Part shown: positions 37,539-46,485 of the stretch, in pieces
Position numbering within the stretch: position 1 is the first letter of the stretch
Layout of the letters: each line of letters begins with the position of its first letter
DNA from: Amycolatopsis marina
GTDB taxonomy: Bacteria; Actinomycetota; Actinomycetes; Mycobacteriales; Pseudonocardiaceae
Length of the DNA stretch: 64,000 nt
Direction: 5' to 3'
Assembly (NCBI RefSeq): GCF_900111885.1
Contig: NZ_FOKG01000005.1
Span: 62,001 to 126,000 of the forward strand
The notes under the pieces: model-generated
The model's database searches: none
Seen by the model: only the letters and a program-made list of their open reading frames with translations
What the model was told of the DNA's origin: nothing
Translations under genes and position numbers: made by a program

Positions 37539-39076
37539 TCCGCGGCGAACGCACTTCGCAACTCTCGTTTGAGGATCTTTCCCGAGGCATTGCGCGGCAG
37601 GTCGTCGACGAAGTGCACGGCCTTGGGCACCTTGAACGGTGACAGCCTGGACCGCAGGTGCTCGAGGAGCTCCTCCGCGACGGTCGTCTCGGCTGCGTCC
37701 GGTTTGGACACGACAACGGCGGTGATCGCCTCGATCCACTTCTCGTCGGGCAACCCGATGACCGCCACCTCACCCACCGCGGGATGCGTGTAGAGGGCGT
37801 CCTCGACCTCGCGCGAGGCGACCAGGACGCCCCCCGTGTTGATCACGTCCTTGATCCGGTCCACGACGTAGATGTAACCCTCCTCGTCGATGCGGACGAG
37901 ATCGCCGGAGTGGAACCAGCCGCCGCGGAAGGCTTCCTCGGTCTCCTCCGGCTTGTCCCAGTAGCCGAGGCACAGTTGTGGCGACCGGTAGACGACCTCG
38001 CCCAGCTCACCCGGTGCCACGTCGGCCCCGTTGTCGTCCACCACCCGTAGTTCCACGAAGAGCGCCGCACGACCGGCCGAGTCCGGCCGCTGCTCGTGCT
38101 CCTCCGGCCGCAGGATCGTCGCCAGCGGCGCGATCTCGGACTGCCCGAAGCAGTTGTAGAACCCGAGTTCCGGGAGTGCCTCGCGCAGCCGCTGCAGGAC
38201 CGGGCCCGGCATGATCGAGGCTCCGTAGTAGGCCTTGCGCAGCGAGCGGAGGTCGAGTCCGGCGAAGTCCGGGTGGTTCGCCAGCGCGACCCACAGTGTG
38301 GGTGCCGCGAAGAAGGCGCCGTGGCGGTTCCGCGCGATGCGTCGCAGAATGTCCGCCGGGTCGGGCACCTCGAGCAACTGGTTGGTGGCGCCGACGGCGA
38401 GCCAGGGCAACAGGAACACGTGCATCTGCGCGCTGTGGTAGAGCGGCATGACGTGCAGCGGCTCGTCGCGCTCGGTCAGATCGAGCCCGACGATGCAGGA
38501 GAGATACTCGTGCACGAGGGCCCGATGGGTCATCATCGCGCCCTTCGGCCGCGACGTGGTTCCGGACGTGTAGAGCAGCTGCGCGAGGTCCGTGTCGGCG
38601 ATCTCGACGTCCAGTTCGGGCACCGGCCCGGATCCGGCCGCGGCGAGCAGCGAATCCTCCGTGTCGCGCAGCGGCAGCACCTGCCGCAGCCCTGCCCGTT
38701 CACCGACGGCGTCGACGTGTTGCCGCAGTGCAGGGTCGACGAGCGCGACCCGGCTTCCGGACTGCTCGACGAGGTACGCCAGTTCGTCCCCGACCAGGTT
38801 GTAGTTGACCGGAACGTGCACCAGCCCCGCCCGTGCGCAGGCCAGAAACCCGATCAGATACGCGTCGGAGTTCTTGCCGTACGCGGCCACCCGGTCGCCC
38901 TTGTCCAGACCGAGGGAGAGCAACCGGCCCGCGGCCCTGGTCACCGCCGCATCGAGTGCCGCGTACGTCCACTCGCGATCGGCGAACCGCAGGGCAACTC
39001 GCCCCGGTACCCGGGCGGCGCTGCGCCTCACCAGGTCGGCGACAGTGCTGGATCGCAGAGCCAGGTTGCTCGTCAT
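37523..39076 (-). CDS. Acyl-CoA synthetase (AMP-binding, FadD type)
   Basis: 517-aa member of the ANL superfamily activating a carboxylic acid to acyl-AMP and then acyl-CoA. It has the phosphate loop LLYTSGTTSRPKGAMMTH (near residue 165), A5 region NCFGQSEIAPLATIL, hinge motif FHSGDLVRIDEEGYIYVVDRIKD, and the catalytic Lys in PRNASGKILKRELR near the C-terminus. The chain-length preference is not readable. ATG 39076 has GGAGG 7 nt upstream. It overlaps the MBL-fold gene by 16 nt tail-to-tail. The promoter must lie in the 25-nt gap before the GNAT pseudogene or within it. Confidence 0.93.
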   Translation of the reverse strand: MTSNLALRSSTVADLVRRSAARVPGRVALRFADREWTYAALDAAVTRAAGRLLSLGLDKGDRVAAYGKNSDAYLIGFLACARAGLVHVPVNYNLVGDELAYLVEQSGSRVALVDPALRQHVDAVGERAGLRQVLPLRDTEDSLLAAAGSGPVPELDVEIADTDLAQLLYTSGTTSRPKGAMMTHRALVHEYLSCIVGLDLTERDEPLHVMPLYHSAQMHVFLLPWLAVGATNQLLEVPDPADILRRIARNRHGAFFAAPTLWVALANHPDFAGLDLRSLRKAYYGASIMPGPVLQRLREALPELGFYNCFGQSEIAPLATILRPEEHEQRPDSAGRAALFVELRVVDDNGADVAPGELGEVVYRSPQLCLGYWDKPEETEEAFRGGWFHSGDLVRIDEEGYIYVVDRIKDVINTGGVLVASREVEDALYTHPAVGEVAVIGLPDEKWIEAITAVVVSKPDAAETTVAEELLEHLRSRLSPFKVPKAVHFVDDLPRNASGKILKRELRSAFAADQATE

Positions 39077-39101
39077 CGGCGTCCTCCGGAGACACTAATC
39101 T

Positions 39102-39404
39102 GTGGATGAGATCACGATTAGATCCGCTGTGGAGGCCGATGTCGAGCCCGTAGTGCGGATGCCGGCCGACGATCAACCGGGCGCGGCCCGGGACTCCGTC
39201 GAGGACCTGGGGCCGTATCTGCGGACGTTCCGGGAGATCGAGGCCGATCCGCACCAGCTGCTGGTGGTCGCCGACGCCGGTGCCGGCCCGGTGGCACCCT
39301 GCAGCTGAGCATCAGCTCCATGAGCGCCTTGGCTTCGTCGCGTCACGTACCGCACGACCGGCGAGTGAGGCCATGGAATCGGCTTCAAGCTGCGGTTGTA
39401 CTAG
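39102..39404 (+). pseudogene. Decayed GNAT acetyltransferase gene
   Basis: The start (EITIRSAVEADVEPVVRMPADDQPGAARDSVEDLGPYL) matches the N-terminus of a common actinobacterial GNAT, but frame 1 stops after VAPCS at 39308. The next frame gives GTLQLSIS. A third frame gives HQLHERLGFVAS, and another gives GFKLRLY before a stop at 39402-39404, all parts of the same family's C-terminus. The central motif A is missing. At least one internal deletion plus frameshifts are needed, so the gene is inactive. Its remnant overlaps the mnmA 3' end by 20 nt. Confidence 0.72.
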
Positions 39405-40476
39405 CGATCTTGGCGCTACCGAGGACCAGGTCGCCCTCGTCGTCGGTGCGGTACAACACGACCACCTGTCCGGGGGCGACACCGTGCAGGGACTCCTCGA
39501 GCCGGATGCTCACCTGACCGTTCACCACCTCGGCGACGGCCGGCGCGGTGCCACCGTGCGCCCGCACCTGTGCGACGCACTCGGTCGGTTCGGCCAGCGG
39601 AAGATCCGGCCACACCGGACGGTCCGCCTGGATCTCGCGTACGCCGAGGTCTTTCGCCGAGCCCACCTTGACCGTGCCGGAGACCGGCTCCAGCGAAAGG
39701 ACGTACCTCGGCCTGCCGTCCGCGGCCGGGGCCTCGATACCGAGCCCCTTTCGCTGGCCGACGGTGAATCCATGCACCCCGCTGTGCCTGCCGAGCACCG
39801 CGCCGGTCTCGGCGTCCACCAGCTCACCCGGCGTGCTGCCCAGCCGTGATTCCAGGAACTTCTTCGTGTCGCCGTCCGGAATGAAGCAGATGTCGTGGCT
39901 GTCCGGCTTGTTCGCCACCGCGAGTCCACGCCGCTCGGCCTCGGCCCGCACGTCGGACTTGCGCGAGTCACCGAGCGGGAACATCGAGTGCCGCAGCTGC
40001 TCCGGCGTCAGCGAGGCGAGCACATAGGACTGGTCCTTGCCCTCGTCGGCACTGCGCCGCAACTGCGGGACGCCGTCCTCCACGGAGAGCCTGGCGTAGT
40101 GCCCTGTGCAGACCGCGTCGAAGCCGAGCGCCATCGCCTTGTCGAGCAAGGCCTCGAACTTGATCTTCTCGTTGCAGGTGACGCACGGGTTGGGGGTGCG
40201 CCCCGCGGCGTACTCGCCGACGAAGGTCTCCACGACCTCCTCGGTGAACCGCTCCGCGAAGTCCCAGACGTAGAACGGGATCTCGAGCAGATCCGCCGCC
40301 CTGCGCGCGTCGTGGGAGTCCTCGATGGTGCAGCAACCCCGCGAACCCGTGCGCAGTGTTCCCGGCTTGGCCGACAGTGCGAGATGCACGCCGACGACCT
40401 CGTGACCCGCGTCCACCGCACGTGCGGCGGCCACCGCGGAATCCACTCCACCGCTCATCGCGGCCAGTACCCGCAT
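39385..40476 (-). CDS. mnmA: tRNA 2-thiouridine(34) synthase MnmA
   Basis: 363-aa thiouridylase that activates U34 of tRNA-Lys, Glu and Gln with ATP and inserts sulphur. The N-terminal PP-loop [20 protein letters not shown] binds ATP. The catalytic Cys pair lies in [15 protein letters not shown] (near 105) and in [13 protein letters not shown] (near 200, the C-x-x-P type). The C-terminal beta-barrel domains follow, with [12 protein letters not shown]. Sulphur would come from the cysteine desulfurase encoded immediately upstream; its stop lies 3 nt before this start. This neighbour pair is conserved in mycobacteria (trmU-iscS). Confidence 0.96.
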   Translation of the reverse strand: MRVLAAMSGGVDSAVAAARAVDAGHEVVGVHLALSAKPGTLRTGSRGCCTIEDSHDARRAADLLEIPFYVWDFAERFTEEVVETFVGEYAAGRTPNPCVTCNEKIKFEALLDKAMALGFDAVCTGHYARLSVEDGVPQLRRSADEGKDQSYVLASLTPEQLRHSMFPLGDSRKSDVRAEAERRGLAVANKPDSHDICFIPDGDTKKFLESRLGSTPGELVDAETGAVLGRHSGVHGFTVGQRKGLGIEAPAADGRPRYVLSLEPVSGTVKVGSAKDLGVREIQADRPVWPDLPLAEPTECVAQVRAHGGTAPAVAEVVNGQVSIRLEESLHGVAPGQVVVLYRTDDEGDLVLGSAKIASTTAA

Positions 40477-40479
40477 CTG

Positions 40480-41700
40480 TTACACCTCAGCCTTCTGCTT
40501 ACGCATTCCTGCCAGCCCCGCCTGCCTGGCCCTGGCCACAACGCCACCGATCGCGCCCGCGAGTGCGTTCACGTCCTCCTGAGTAGACGTGTGCCCGAGG
40601 GAGAACCGGAGCGAACTGCGCGCCGATGCGGCGTCGGCCCCCATCGCGAGCAGGACATGGCTTGGTTCCGCGACACCTGCCGTGCAGGCCGAGCCGGTGG
40701 AGCATTCGATCCCCTTGGCGTCGAGCAGCATCAGCAGGCTGTCACCCGCACAACCGGGGAAGGTGAAGTGGGCATTGCCGGGGAGTCGTCCCCTGGTCTC
40801 GGGCGAACCGAACGTCTCGCTCGTCGGAGCCCCGTTCAACCGTGCGTCCGGCACCTCACGCAGCACCGCGGTGACCAGGTCGTCCCGCAGCAGCGCCAGC
40901 TTGTGCGCGCCCTCCTGCCAGTCGACGGTGCTGGCTCGGATGGCGGCGGCGAACGCGTGGATCGCGGGCACGTCCAGGGTGCCGGACCGGACGTTGCGCT
41001 CCTGGCCGCCTCCGTGCTGCAGCGACTCGCACGGCGTGTCCCTGGCCAGCAGCAGAGCGCCGACGCCATATGGCCCGCCGACCTTGTGTCCGGTCAGCGT
41101 CAGCGCGCTCGCGCCGCTCGCGGCGAAGTCGACCGGAACGCTGCCGATCGCCTGTACCGCGTCGGTGTGCAGCGGGATGTCGTGTTCCGCGCAGATCGAG
41201 GCGAGTTCGGGGACCGGATTCACGGTCCCGACCTCGTTGTTGGCCCACATCACCGTGGCCAACGCCACATCCTCGGGGGAGGAGCCGATAGCGTCCTTGA
41301 GGACCTCCGGATGCACTCGCCCCGCGGCGTCGACCTCCAGCCAGGTGATCTCCGCTTCGGCATGGTCGGCGAGCCACTGCACCGCGTCGAGCACGGCGTG
41401 GTGCTCGACGGCACCCGCCAGCACCCTGCGGCGCGCGGGACGCTCCTTCCTGCGGGCCCAGTAGATGCCCTTGACCGCGAGGTTGTCGCTCTCGGTCCCA
41501 CCAGCGGTGAACACCACCTCGGAGGGCTTGGCGCCGAGCGCACCGGCGATAACTTCGCGGGCCTCCTCGACGACCCGGCGCGCGCGCCGACCTGAGGAGT
41601 GCAACGAGGAGGCGTTGCCCACGGTGGGCAGCGCCTCTGTCATGGCGGCCACGGCTTCCGGCAGCATCGGTGTCGTGGCCGCGTGGTCTAGATAGGTCAT
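40480..41700 (-). CDS. iscS: Cysteine desulfurase (IscS/NifS type)
   Basis: 406-aa class V aminotransferase-fold enzyme releasing sulphur from cysteine as an enzyme persulfide. The N-terminus [18 protein letters not shown] is typical. It has [35 protein letters not shown] (Lys forming the PLP Schiff base), and the mobile catalytic-Cys loop [23 protein letters not shown] near residue 340. It feeds MnmA for tRNA thiolation and may serve Fe-S assembly. ATG 41700 starts the canonical [10 protein letters not shown]; a much longer open frame upstream is antisense to the MFS gene and not coding. Short gap to mnmA (3 nt) implies one operon. Confidence 0.96.
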   Translation of the reverse strand: MTYLDHAATTPMLPEAVAAMTEALPTVGNASSLHSSGRRARRVVEEAREVIAGALGAKPSEVVFTAGGTESDNLAVKGIYWARRKERPARRRVLAGAVEHHAVLDAVQWLADHAEAEITWLEVDAAGRVHPEVLKDAIGSSPEDVALATVMWANNEVGTVNPVPELASICAEHDIPLHTDAVQAIGSVPVDFAASGASALTLTGHKVGGPYGVGALLLARDTPCESLQHGGGQERNVRSGTLDVPAIHAFAAAIRASTVDWQEGAHKLALLRDDLVTAVLREVPDARLNGAPTSETFGSPETRGRLPGNAHFTFPGCAGDSLLMLLDAKGIECSTGSACTAGVAEPSHVLLAMGADAASARSSLRFSLGHTSTQEDVNALAGAIGGVVARARQAGLAGMRKQKAEV

Positions 41701-41741
41701 CGCCTGTCCAGGGTAGCCCTGCCCGCGCCGGCCGTTCGAGC

Positions 41742-43118
41742 TCACTCCGCCGCAGGCCACCGGCCGGTCACCACAGCGCCGGTCAGGGCGACGGCGGTCA
41801 TCAGCACGGCGAGTACGGCCATCGCGAAGGAGGGCTCGGTAGCGGACGCGAGCCCGGCCAGCAGTACCCCGCCGAGACCGATCGTCATCGCCGACCCCAT
41901 CCAGTCGCCCAGCTGCATCGCGGAGGTGTTGAATCCGCGTTCCCGCTCGGTGGAGAAACGCAGCAACAACAGCGAAATCGCGGGCATCGCGATGCCCATT
42001 CCCGCCCCGGCGAACAGGCTGACGACATACACCAGCCAGCCGGGCGCCCACGGCTGAGAAACCACCGCGAACAGCGCCAGTGCCGTCGCGACCAGGAAAA
42101 ACCCCGAGCGAAGCAGCCGTTCCCTGGACCAGTCGGGGTATCGGCCCTGCAACACCGAGCCGGCCGACCAGCCGATCGCGCTGACCGTGAGGGGCAACCC
42201 GGCCGCCGCAGGACCGTACCCGTGGACCGCGCTCATCGTCAGTGGAATGAACGCCTCGATGCCGGCGAACGAGGCAGCGATCAACGCCCTGGACGCCACC
42301 ACCGTCGGCAGGCCGGGCCGAGCGCGCAGCGTCCCGGACGGCAGCAACCCGCGCAGGGCGATGCCGAGCACGACGAGCCCTGCGAGCCCGTACCCCAGCG
42401 CCTCCGGGGAGGGATGCTGGGCGGCCCAGGTGAGCGCGGTGACGCCCGCCGCGGCGGCCAACGCCGCGAGAACGCCCGCCCTGCGGGTGCCTTGGCTTTC
42501 CGCTGGAGGCGGGCCGAGCCTGCGCACCACCACGACCAGCAGGCCCGCCCCGAGCAGGACGAACGGGGTAAGACCGAGGAAGACCCACCGCCAGCCCACG
42601 TGCTCGGTGAGCAGCCCGGCGATCGGCGGCCCCAGCACCGCGGGCAGCACCCAGGCCGCGGCGTTGGCCGCGTACACGACCGGCCGTTCGCGGTCGGTGT
42701 AGATCAACGCGATCACCAGTGACACGGCCACCAGCAGAGTTCCCGTGCCGATGCCCTGCAGCGCCCGTCCGATCAGGAGGACCGACATGGTGTCGGCCGT
42801 GCCCGCCACTATCAGCCCGGCAAGGAAGATCATCGGTCCGACCAGCAGGGACGGCTTGGGGCCGTGCCGGTCGCACACCCTGCCGGACAGGACGGTCGCC
42901 ACGACACTGGCGATGAGAAACGCCAGGAACGGCCACGCGTAGTGACCCTGGCCGCCCAACTCGGCCACCATCGTCGGCATCGCGGTGGCAACGCCCATGC
43001 TCTCGAAGGCGACGAGGGTGACAACGAGCACGAGTCCGGCTGTGGCGGTGCGATGCTCCGGCGTCCACAGCACGGCGGAGCGGCGGGAGGATGCGGCCTT
43101 CGGGGCGATCAGAGTCAT
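41742..43118 (-). CDS. MFS drug/H+ antiporter-like transporter
   Basis: 458-aa polytopic protein of the major facilitator superfamily, with about 12-14 predicted helices. Signatures are [23 protein letters not shown] in helix 1, [17 protein letters not shown] (motif A loop between helices 2 and 3), [17 protein letters not shown] and [21 protein letters not shown]. This pattern fits DHA2-type multidrug exporters. Substrate is unknown. Start ATG 43118 ([13 protein letters not shown]). The 266-nt divergent gap to orn carries two copies of the palindromic repeat. It lies 41 nt upstream of the cysteine desulfurase start on the same strand. Confidence 0.92.
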   Translation of the reverse strand: MTLIAPKAASSRRSAVLWTPEHRTATAGLVLVVTLVAFESMGVATAMPTMVAELGGQGHYAWPFLAFLIASVVATVLSGRVCDRHGPKPSLLVGPMIFLAGLIVAGTADTMSVLLIGRALQGIGTGTLLVAVSLVIALIYTDRERPVVYAANAAAWVLPAVLGPPIAGLLTEHVGWRWVFLGLTPFVLLGAGLLVVVVRRLGPPPAESQGTRRAGVLAALAAAAGVTALTWAAQHPSPEALGYGLAGLVVLGIALRGLLPSGTLRARPGLPTVVASRALIAASFAGIEAFIPLTMSAVHGYGPAAAGLPLTVSAIGWSAGSVLQGRYPDWSRERLLRSGFFLVATALALFAVVSQPWAPGWLVYVVSLFAGAGMGIAMPAISLLLLRFSTERERGFNTSAMQLGDWMGSAMTIGLGGVLLAGLASATEPSFAMAVLAVLMTAVALTGAVVTGRWPAAE

Positions 43119-43194
43119 GTACGCAAGCCTGCAACCTCGACTTAACTGGAGGTCCAGGGCCGATTTGACCGCACGCCGCCACCCCATCCTGCCC

Positions 43195-43220
43195 CTCGCA
43201 CTTTCCCGGGAAAGTGCGAG
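43195..43220. repeat. Palindromic repeat, copy 6 (26 bp)
   Basis: 20-bp core plus CTC/GAG flanks, identical in full to copy 3, in the divergent MFS/orn gap. Confidence 0.95.
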
Positions 43221-43257
43221 CCCGAGCGTCCCCCGCCCCAGGCCCGAGCCGCATCCT

Positions 43258-43283
43258 CCGGCACTTTCCCGGGAAAGTGCCGG
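43258..43283. repeat. Palindromic repeat, copy 7 (26 bp, variant flanks)
   Basis: 20-bp core with CCG/CGG flanks in place of CTC/GAG: the outer bases differ from other copies on both sides but stay complementary. About 100 bp before the orn start. Confidence 0.95.
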
Positions 43284-43384
43284 GGCCGGGTTCGGTGCGC
43301 GCCGATACCACCCGACGGGTGACCCGCGTTGCGACTCCGCAGGTCGCGAACGTGCGACCGCACAGGGCGCGTTAGGGTGCCCCG

Positions 43385-43993
43385 GTGACTGATCGCCTTG
43401 TCTGGATCGACTGCGAGATGACGGGGCTCGACCTCGCCAAGGACGCGCTGATCGAAATCGCCGTGCTGGTGACCGACGCCGAACTGAACGTGCTCGGCGA
43501 GGGTCTGGACCTCGTCATCCACGCCGAGGACGACGTACTGGCGACCATGCCGGACATCGTCAGGGAGATGCACGCCCACTCCGGGCTCACCGAGGAGGTC
43601 CGGCGATCCGAGATCACCCTCGCCGAGGCCGAACAACGCGTGCTCGACTACGTGCGCGAATACGTGCCCGACCCACGCAGCGCACCCTTGGCAGGCAACT
43701 CCATCGCCACCGACCGGGGCTTCATCACCAGGGACATGCCCGCGCTCGACGAGCACCTGCACTACCGGATGGTCGACGTGTCCTCGGTGAAAGAACTCGT
43801 CCGCCGCTGGTACCCGCGGATCTACTACGCCAAGCCGGAAAAAGGCCTCGCCCACCGCGCGCTCGCCGACATCCGCGAGTCCATCGGCGAACTGGACTAC
43901 TACCGCAGGACGGCGTTCGTTCCCCAGCCCGGCCCCACCAGTGACCAGGCAAGAGCCGCCGCGGCGGTGGTGCTCGGCACCGGGAGCGAGTGA
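43385..43993 (+). CDS. orn: Oligoribonuclease
   Basis: 202-aa DEDDh 3'-5' exoribonuclease that degrades di- to short oligoribonucleotides, including linear dinucleotides from cyclic-dinucleotide breakdown. Catalytic residues are visible: Asp and Glu in [11 protein letters not shown] (residues 7-17), the Asp motif in [17 protein letters not shown], and His with Asp in [11 protein letters not shown]. The C-terminal ~25 residues are a variable tail. GTG 43385 starts the canonical [13 protein letters not shown]. tRNA-His follows about 80 nt downstream, an arrangement also known in mycobacteria. Confidence 0.96.
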   Translation: MTDRLVWIDCEMTGLDLAKDALIEIAVLVTDAELNVLGEGLDLVIHAEDDVLATMPDIVREMHAHSGLTEEVRRSEITLAEAEQRVLDYVREYVPDPRSAPLAGNSIATDRGFITRDMPALDEHLHYRMVDVSSVKELVRRWYPRIYYAKPEKGLAHRALADIRESIGELDYYRRTAFVPQPGPTSDQARAAAAVVLGTGSE

Positions 43994-44074
43994 ATCACCG
44001 AACCCCGTGTGAGCCGCCAAGCCCAGCACGCTACGATGTTCCAGCCGAGGTACCGCAAGCCGGTTCCTCGCAAT

Positions 44075-44151
44075 GGTGGGTGTAGCTCAGTTGGTAGAGC
44101 ACCTGGTTGTGGTCCAGGAAGTCGCGGGTTCAAGTCCCGTCACTCACCCCA
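44075..44151 (+). tRNA. tRNA-His (anticodon GTG)
   Basis: Complete cloverleaf. Acceptor GTGGGTG (44076-44082) pairs with CACTCAC (44141-44147, one G-U), and there is a D-loop box AGCTCAGTTGGTAGAGC. The anticodon stem CCTGG/CCAGG encloses TTGTGGT, with GTG at 44109-44111, and the T-arm is CGGGTTCAAGTCCCG. Discriminator C73 and encoded CCA follow. The base before the acceptor, G at 44075, is the G-1 identity nucleotide specific to tRNA-His. Confidence 0.97.
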
Positions 44152-44155
44152 CTGG

Positions 44156-44198
44156 CCCCACCCTGCTTGCCGCTTCGCGGCTTCGCGGGGTGGGGTTT
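44156..44198 (+). terminator. Terminator after tRNA-His
   Basis: CCCCACCC (44156-44163) pairs with GGGTGGGG (44188-44195) around an inner hairpin GCCGC/GCGGC, followed by TTT. It begins five bases after the tRNA CCA end. Confidence 0.75.
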
Positions 44199-44278
44199 CG
44201 TCATTGCACCCGGGGGCCGAGCCCCCGGACCCCCACGGTGCGTTGGGCGCCTTGGGTACGTCTCTCCCGTTGGTTTGA

Positions 44279-44338
44279 GGGGGCTCGGCGCTTCGCGCCA
44301 TCGGGAGGACGGGGGGGCTCGGCGCTTCGCGCCATCGG
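44279..44338. repeat. 26-bp direct repeat
   Basis: Two identical 26-bp units, GGGGGCTCGGCGCTTCGCGC followed by CATCGG, at 44279-44304 and 44313-44338 (period 34). Each carries the hairpin GGCGC-TTC-GCGCC. Between tRNA-His and the PH-domain gene. Confidence 0.85.
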
Positions 44339-44400
44339 ATGGGGATGGGGTGAGGTGGCATGGGGTGGGGATCGGGTGGGGGTGGGGTGGGGTGGGGGCT
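44338..44400 (+). other. G-rich tract, possible G-quadruplex
   Basis: Plus strand shows repeated runs of three to five G separated by one to six bases, densest at about 44364-44396 (GGGG T GGGG ATC GGG T GGGGG T GGGG T GGGG T GGGGG). It ends 11 bp before the convergent PH-gene stop codon. The minus strand is correspondingly C-rich. Confidence 0.7.
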
Positions 44401-44410
44401 TCGTTGCCGT

Positions 44411-44785
44411 CTAGAGGACGTGGGTGGCTATTAGTTGACCTATTTGACGGATGTCGGAGTTGCCGCGGAACTCGAGGCGTACCTTTCCCAAGCCGCTGAA
44501 CCACAGGTCCAGCTCGGCATCCAGGTCGAATGTGCCCGCCGTCTCGATCGAGAACGCCTGGATCTTGTTGTACGGCAGCGAAGTGAAGTCCTTCTTCTTG
44601 CCCGTCACACCCTGCACGTTCACGGCGATGAGGCGCTTGTTCGTGAACACCACGAAGTCCCGCACCGCCTTGAACGACGAGATGATCTGTTCTCCTGGGA
44701 TGATGATCGGCTGCACCGTGGGCGCGAGGTCTCTCGGATCGCACGGGTTGAGCTTGAACACCGTGTCCTTGGAGAAATCAATCAT
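44411..44785 (-). CDS. Bacterial PH-like domain protein
   Basis: 124-aa single-domain protein of the YvbH-like bacterial PH family (bPH_1 type): QPIIIPGEQIISSFKAVRDFVVFTNKRLIAVNVQGVTGKKKDFTSLPYNKIQAFSIETAGTFDLDAEL, ending in RGNSDIRQIGQLIATHVL. The ATNKRL/VQG pattern is the hallmark of the family. No membrane helix, so cytoplasmic; function is unknown, and members are often oligomeric and stress-associated. ATG 44785 has GGAG close upstream; the GTG nine bases earlier is less well placed. Upstream on the same strand lies the L,D-transpeptidase gene. Confidence 0.87.
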   Translation of the reverse strand: MIDFSKDTVFKLNPCDPRDLAPTVQPIIIPGEQIISSFKAVRDFVVFTNKRLIAVNVQGVTGKKKDFTSLPYNKIQAFSIETAGTFDLDAELDLWFSGLGKVRLEFRGNSDIRQIGQLIATHVL

Positions 44786-44863
44786 GGTCTCCACAGTACG
44801 GATTCAGCACCGCTCATCCCAGATCCTCGGTGTACTAGCCCCGAGTAGTTGCGCGTGGGGCGG

Positions 44864-46069
44864 CTAGTTTTGTTGGCTGTTGGACTTCCAGTCCTTCCAG
44901 GGCATCTGCCAGACGCTCCAGCCGTCGGTCGGTTCCAACTCGGGGCCGCCGCTGTTCTTCACGGTGATGATGTCGCCCGGCCGTGAGGTCTCCATCAGCC
45001 AGGCCGCGTTCGCTGTCGACAAGTTGATACAGCCGTGGCTGACGTTCGAGTTTCCCTGCTGCCCCACCGACCAGGGAGCCGAGTGGTAGAAGATGCCGCT
45101 GTTCGACATTCGCACCGCGTACTCGGTGTACGTCCGGTAGCCCGCCGCGGAGTCGGTCGGCACCCCGTATGTACTGGAGTCCATTGTGTAGCCGCGGTGC
45201 TCACTCATCACCGTGTAGGTACCCTTGGGCGTCGGACTCGACTGCTTGCCCATCGACAGCGGCATGGTCTTGACCACCTTGTCGTTCACCGACACGGTCA
45301 TCTTGTGGCTGCCCCCGTCGGCGACCGCCACCACCTTGTCGCCGACCGTGAGCTTCGCCGACCTGTCCTCCATACCGAACGTGCCGTCACCCAGATCGAT
45401 GCCGTAGATGCCGGCGTCCACCGTCACCTTCGTGCCCGGCTTCCAGTACTCCTTCGGCCGCCAGGTCACCGACTGGTCACCGAACCAGTGGAACGCACCC
45501 TCGGTCTTCGGCTCGGAGACGACACGCAGCGCGTCCTCGGCGGCCGCCCTGTCCGGAACGGAGCCCGTGAACGTGAAGATCAACGGCATGCCGACGCCGA
45601 CCTTCTGGTCGTCACGGACGTTCAGCGACACGTTCACCTGCCGGTTCGGCGTGGCGGTGGTGATCGTGGAGGTCGCCGTGACCGGCTTGCCGTCGGCCCC
45701 GACCGCCTCGGCCTTCAAGGTGTAGGTCTTGCCGTAGCCCAGCTTCTCCGAGGTGGACCAGCCAGAACCGTCCTTTTCCTTGGCACCCTTCACCACGGTG
45801 TCGTCCGCGCCGACCAGACTCACCTCGGTGAGCTCGCCGTCGTCAACCGACACCGTCACCGGCTCGCCCGGGGCGAAGTCGTCAACCGAGCCAGCCGGAC
45901 TCAGCTCCAGCGAAGCAGGCTTCGGCGGAGGCGCGGTCGAGACCTTGACCTCTTTTGGGGGTTCGCCCGCTCCCCCTGAAGTACAGCCGCTCACCAGCAG
46001 CCCGCCCGCTACCAGCAACAACGCCCACCGAGCCCCCCGATGCGGCTTCCGCCCGCCCCGACTCGCCAT
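44864..46069 (-). CDS. Lipoprotein L,D-transpeptidase with Ig-like domains
   Basis: 401-aa cell-wall enzyme that makes 3-3 cross-links between peptidoglycan stem peptides. Signal peptide ARWALLLVAGGLLVSGC gives lipobox LVSGC with Cys at 29. Residues ~50-250 form two Ig-like/CREP domains as in mycobacterial LdtMt2/LppS. The C-terminal YkuD domain (KMTVSVNDKVVKTMPLSMGK) includes HRGYTMDSSTYGVP and the catalytic motif SHGCINLSTANAAWL (His-Gly-Cys). It ends with a Trp-rich tail. ATG 46069. It acts outside the membrane, anchored by lipid. It is divergent from tRNA-Lys, with 202 nt between. Confidence 0.94.
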   Translation of the reverse strand: MASRGGRKPHRGARWALLLVAGGLLVSGCTSGGAGEPPKEVKVSTAPPPKPASLELSPAGSVDDFAPGEPVTVSVDDGELTEVSLVGADDTVVKGAKEKDGSGWSTSEKLGYGKTYTLKAEAVGADGKPVTATSTITTATPNRQVNVSLNVRDDQKVGVGMPLIFTFTGSVPDRAAAEDALRVVSEPKTEGAFHWFGDQSVTWRPKEYWKPGTKVTVDAGIYGIDLGDGTFGMEDRSAKLTVGDKVVAVADGGSHKMTVSVNDKVVKTMPLSMGKQSSPTPKGTYTVMSEHRGYTMDSSTYGVPTDSAAGYRTYTEYAVRMSNSGIFYHSAPWSVGQQGNSNVSHGCINLSTANAAWLMETSRPGDIITVKNSGGPELEPTDGWSVWQMPWKDWKSNSQQN

Positions 46070-46271
46070 GAACTAAACCACCATTTCGTGTGAAATTCCC
46101 CGATGTAAGTCCAGTCTGCCCGAACTCCGGGAGTCGGTGGGCGGGTATGCCAACTCGTTGTACGCGCGCAGCCGGGGGGTGCGCGCCAGCCCCCACAGGC
46201 CCCTGTGTTAATGTTTTCTTCGTCGCCGAGCGAGGCACCGACCAGCGCGGTAATCACCGGCAGACGTCTTC

Positions 46272-46347
46272 GCGCCATTAGCTCAATTGGCAGAGCAGCT
46301 GGCTCTTAACCAGCGGGTTCGGGGTTCGAGTCCCTGATGGCGCACCA
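46272..46347 (+). tRNA. tRNA-Lys (anticodon CTT)
   Basis: Acceptor GCGCCAT (46272-46278) pairs with ATGGCGC (46337-46343). The D-arm is GCTCAATTGGCAGAGC, anticodon stem GCTGG/CCAGC with loop CTCTTAA (anticodon CTT), and T-arm GGGGTTCGAGTCCCTG. Discriminator A and encoded CCA end the gene at 46347. Confidence 0.97.
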
Positions 46348-46349
46348 AC

Positions 46350-46387
46350 AAGCCGCAGGTCAGTAGTGCGATACTGGCCTGCGGCTT
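46350..46387 (+). terminator. Terminator after tRNA-Lys
   Basis: 16-bp stem AAGCCGCAGGTCAGTA (46350-46365) with TACTGGCCTGCGGCTT (46372-46387), one G-U pair, 6-nt loop, followed by CTTGCTTCC. It begins three bases after the tRNA. From here to 46485 nothing else is evident. Confidence 0.85.
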
Positions 46388-46485
46388 CTTGCTTCCACAA
46401 GAGATTTCCGCCCGACAGCGGCTGGACTTCGGATCGTGTTCGCGATCACAGCCTGCCCCGTCCAGTTGATCGCGACAACGTTGGT

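Noticed and set aside
39102..39308. Short 68-codon gene starting MDEITIRSA
   Set aside because: It is the 5' fragment of a broken GNAT gene; annotated as part of a pseudogene.
40480..43311. 943-codon continuous minus frame that would fuse a long protein to the cysteine desulfurase
   Set aside because: The N-terminal part is in another frame of the same strand over the MFS gene and is Arg/Gly-rich nonsense; the desulfurase clearly begins at 41700.
46322..46347. tRNA-Lys 3' end as a proven attachment site
   Set aside because: No second copy of the tRNA end and no integrase within the window.
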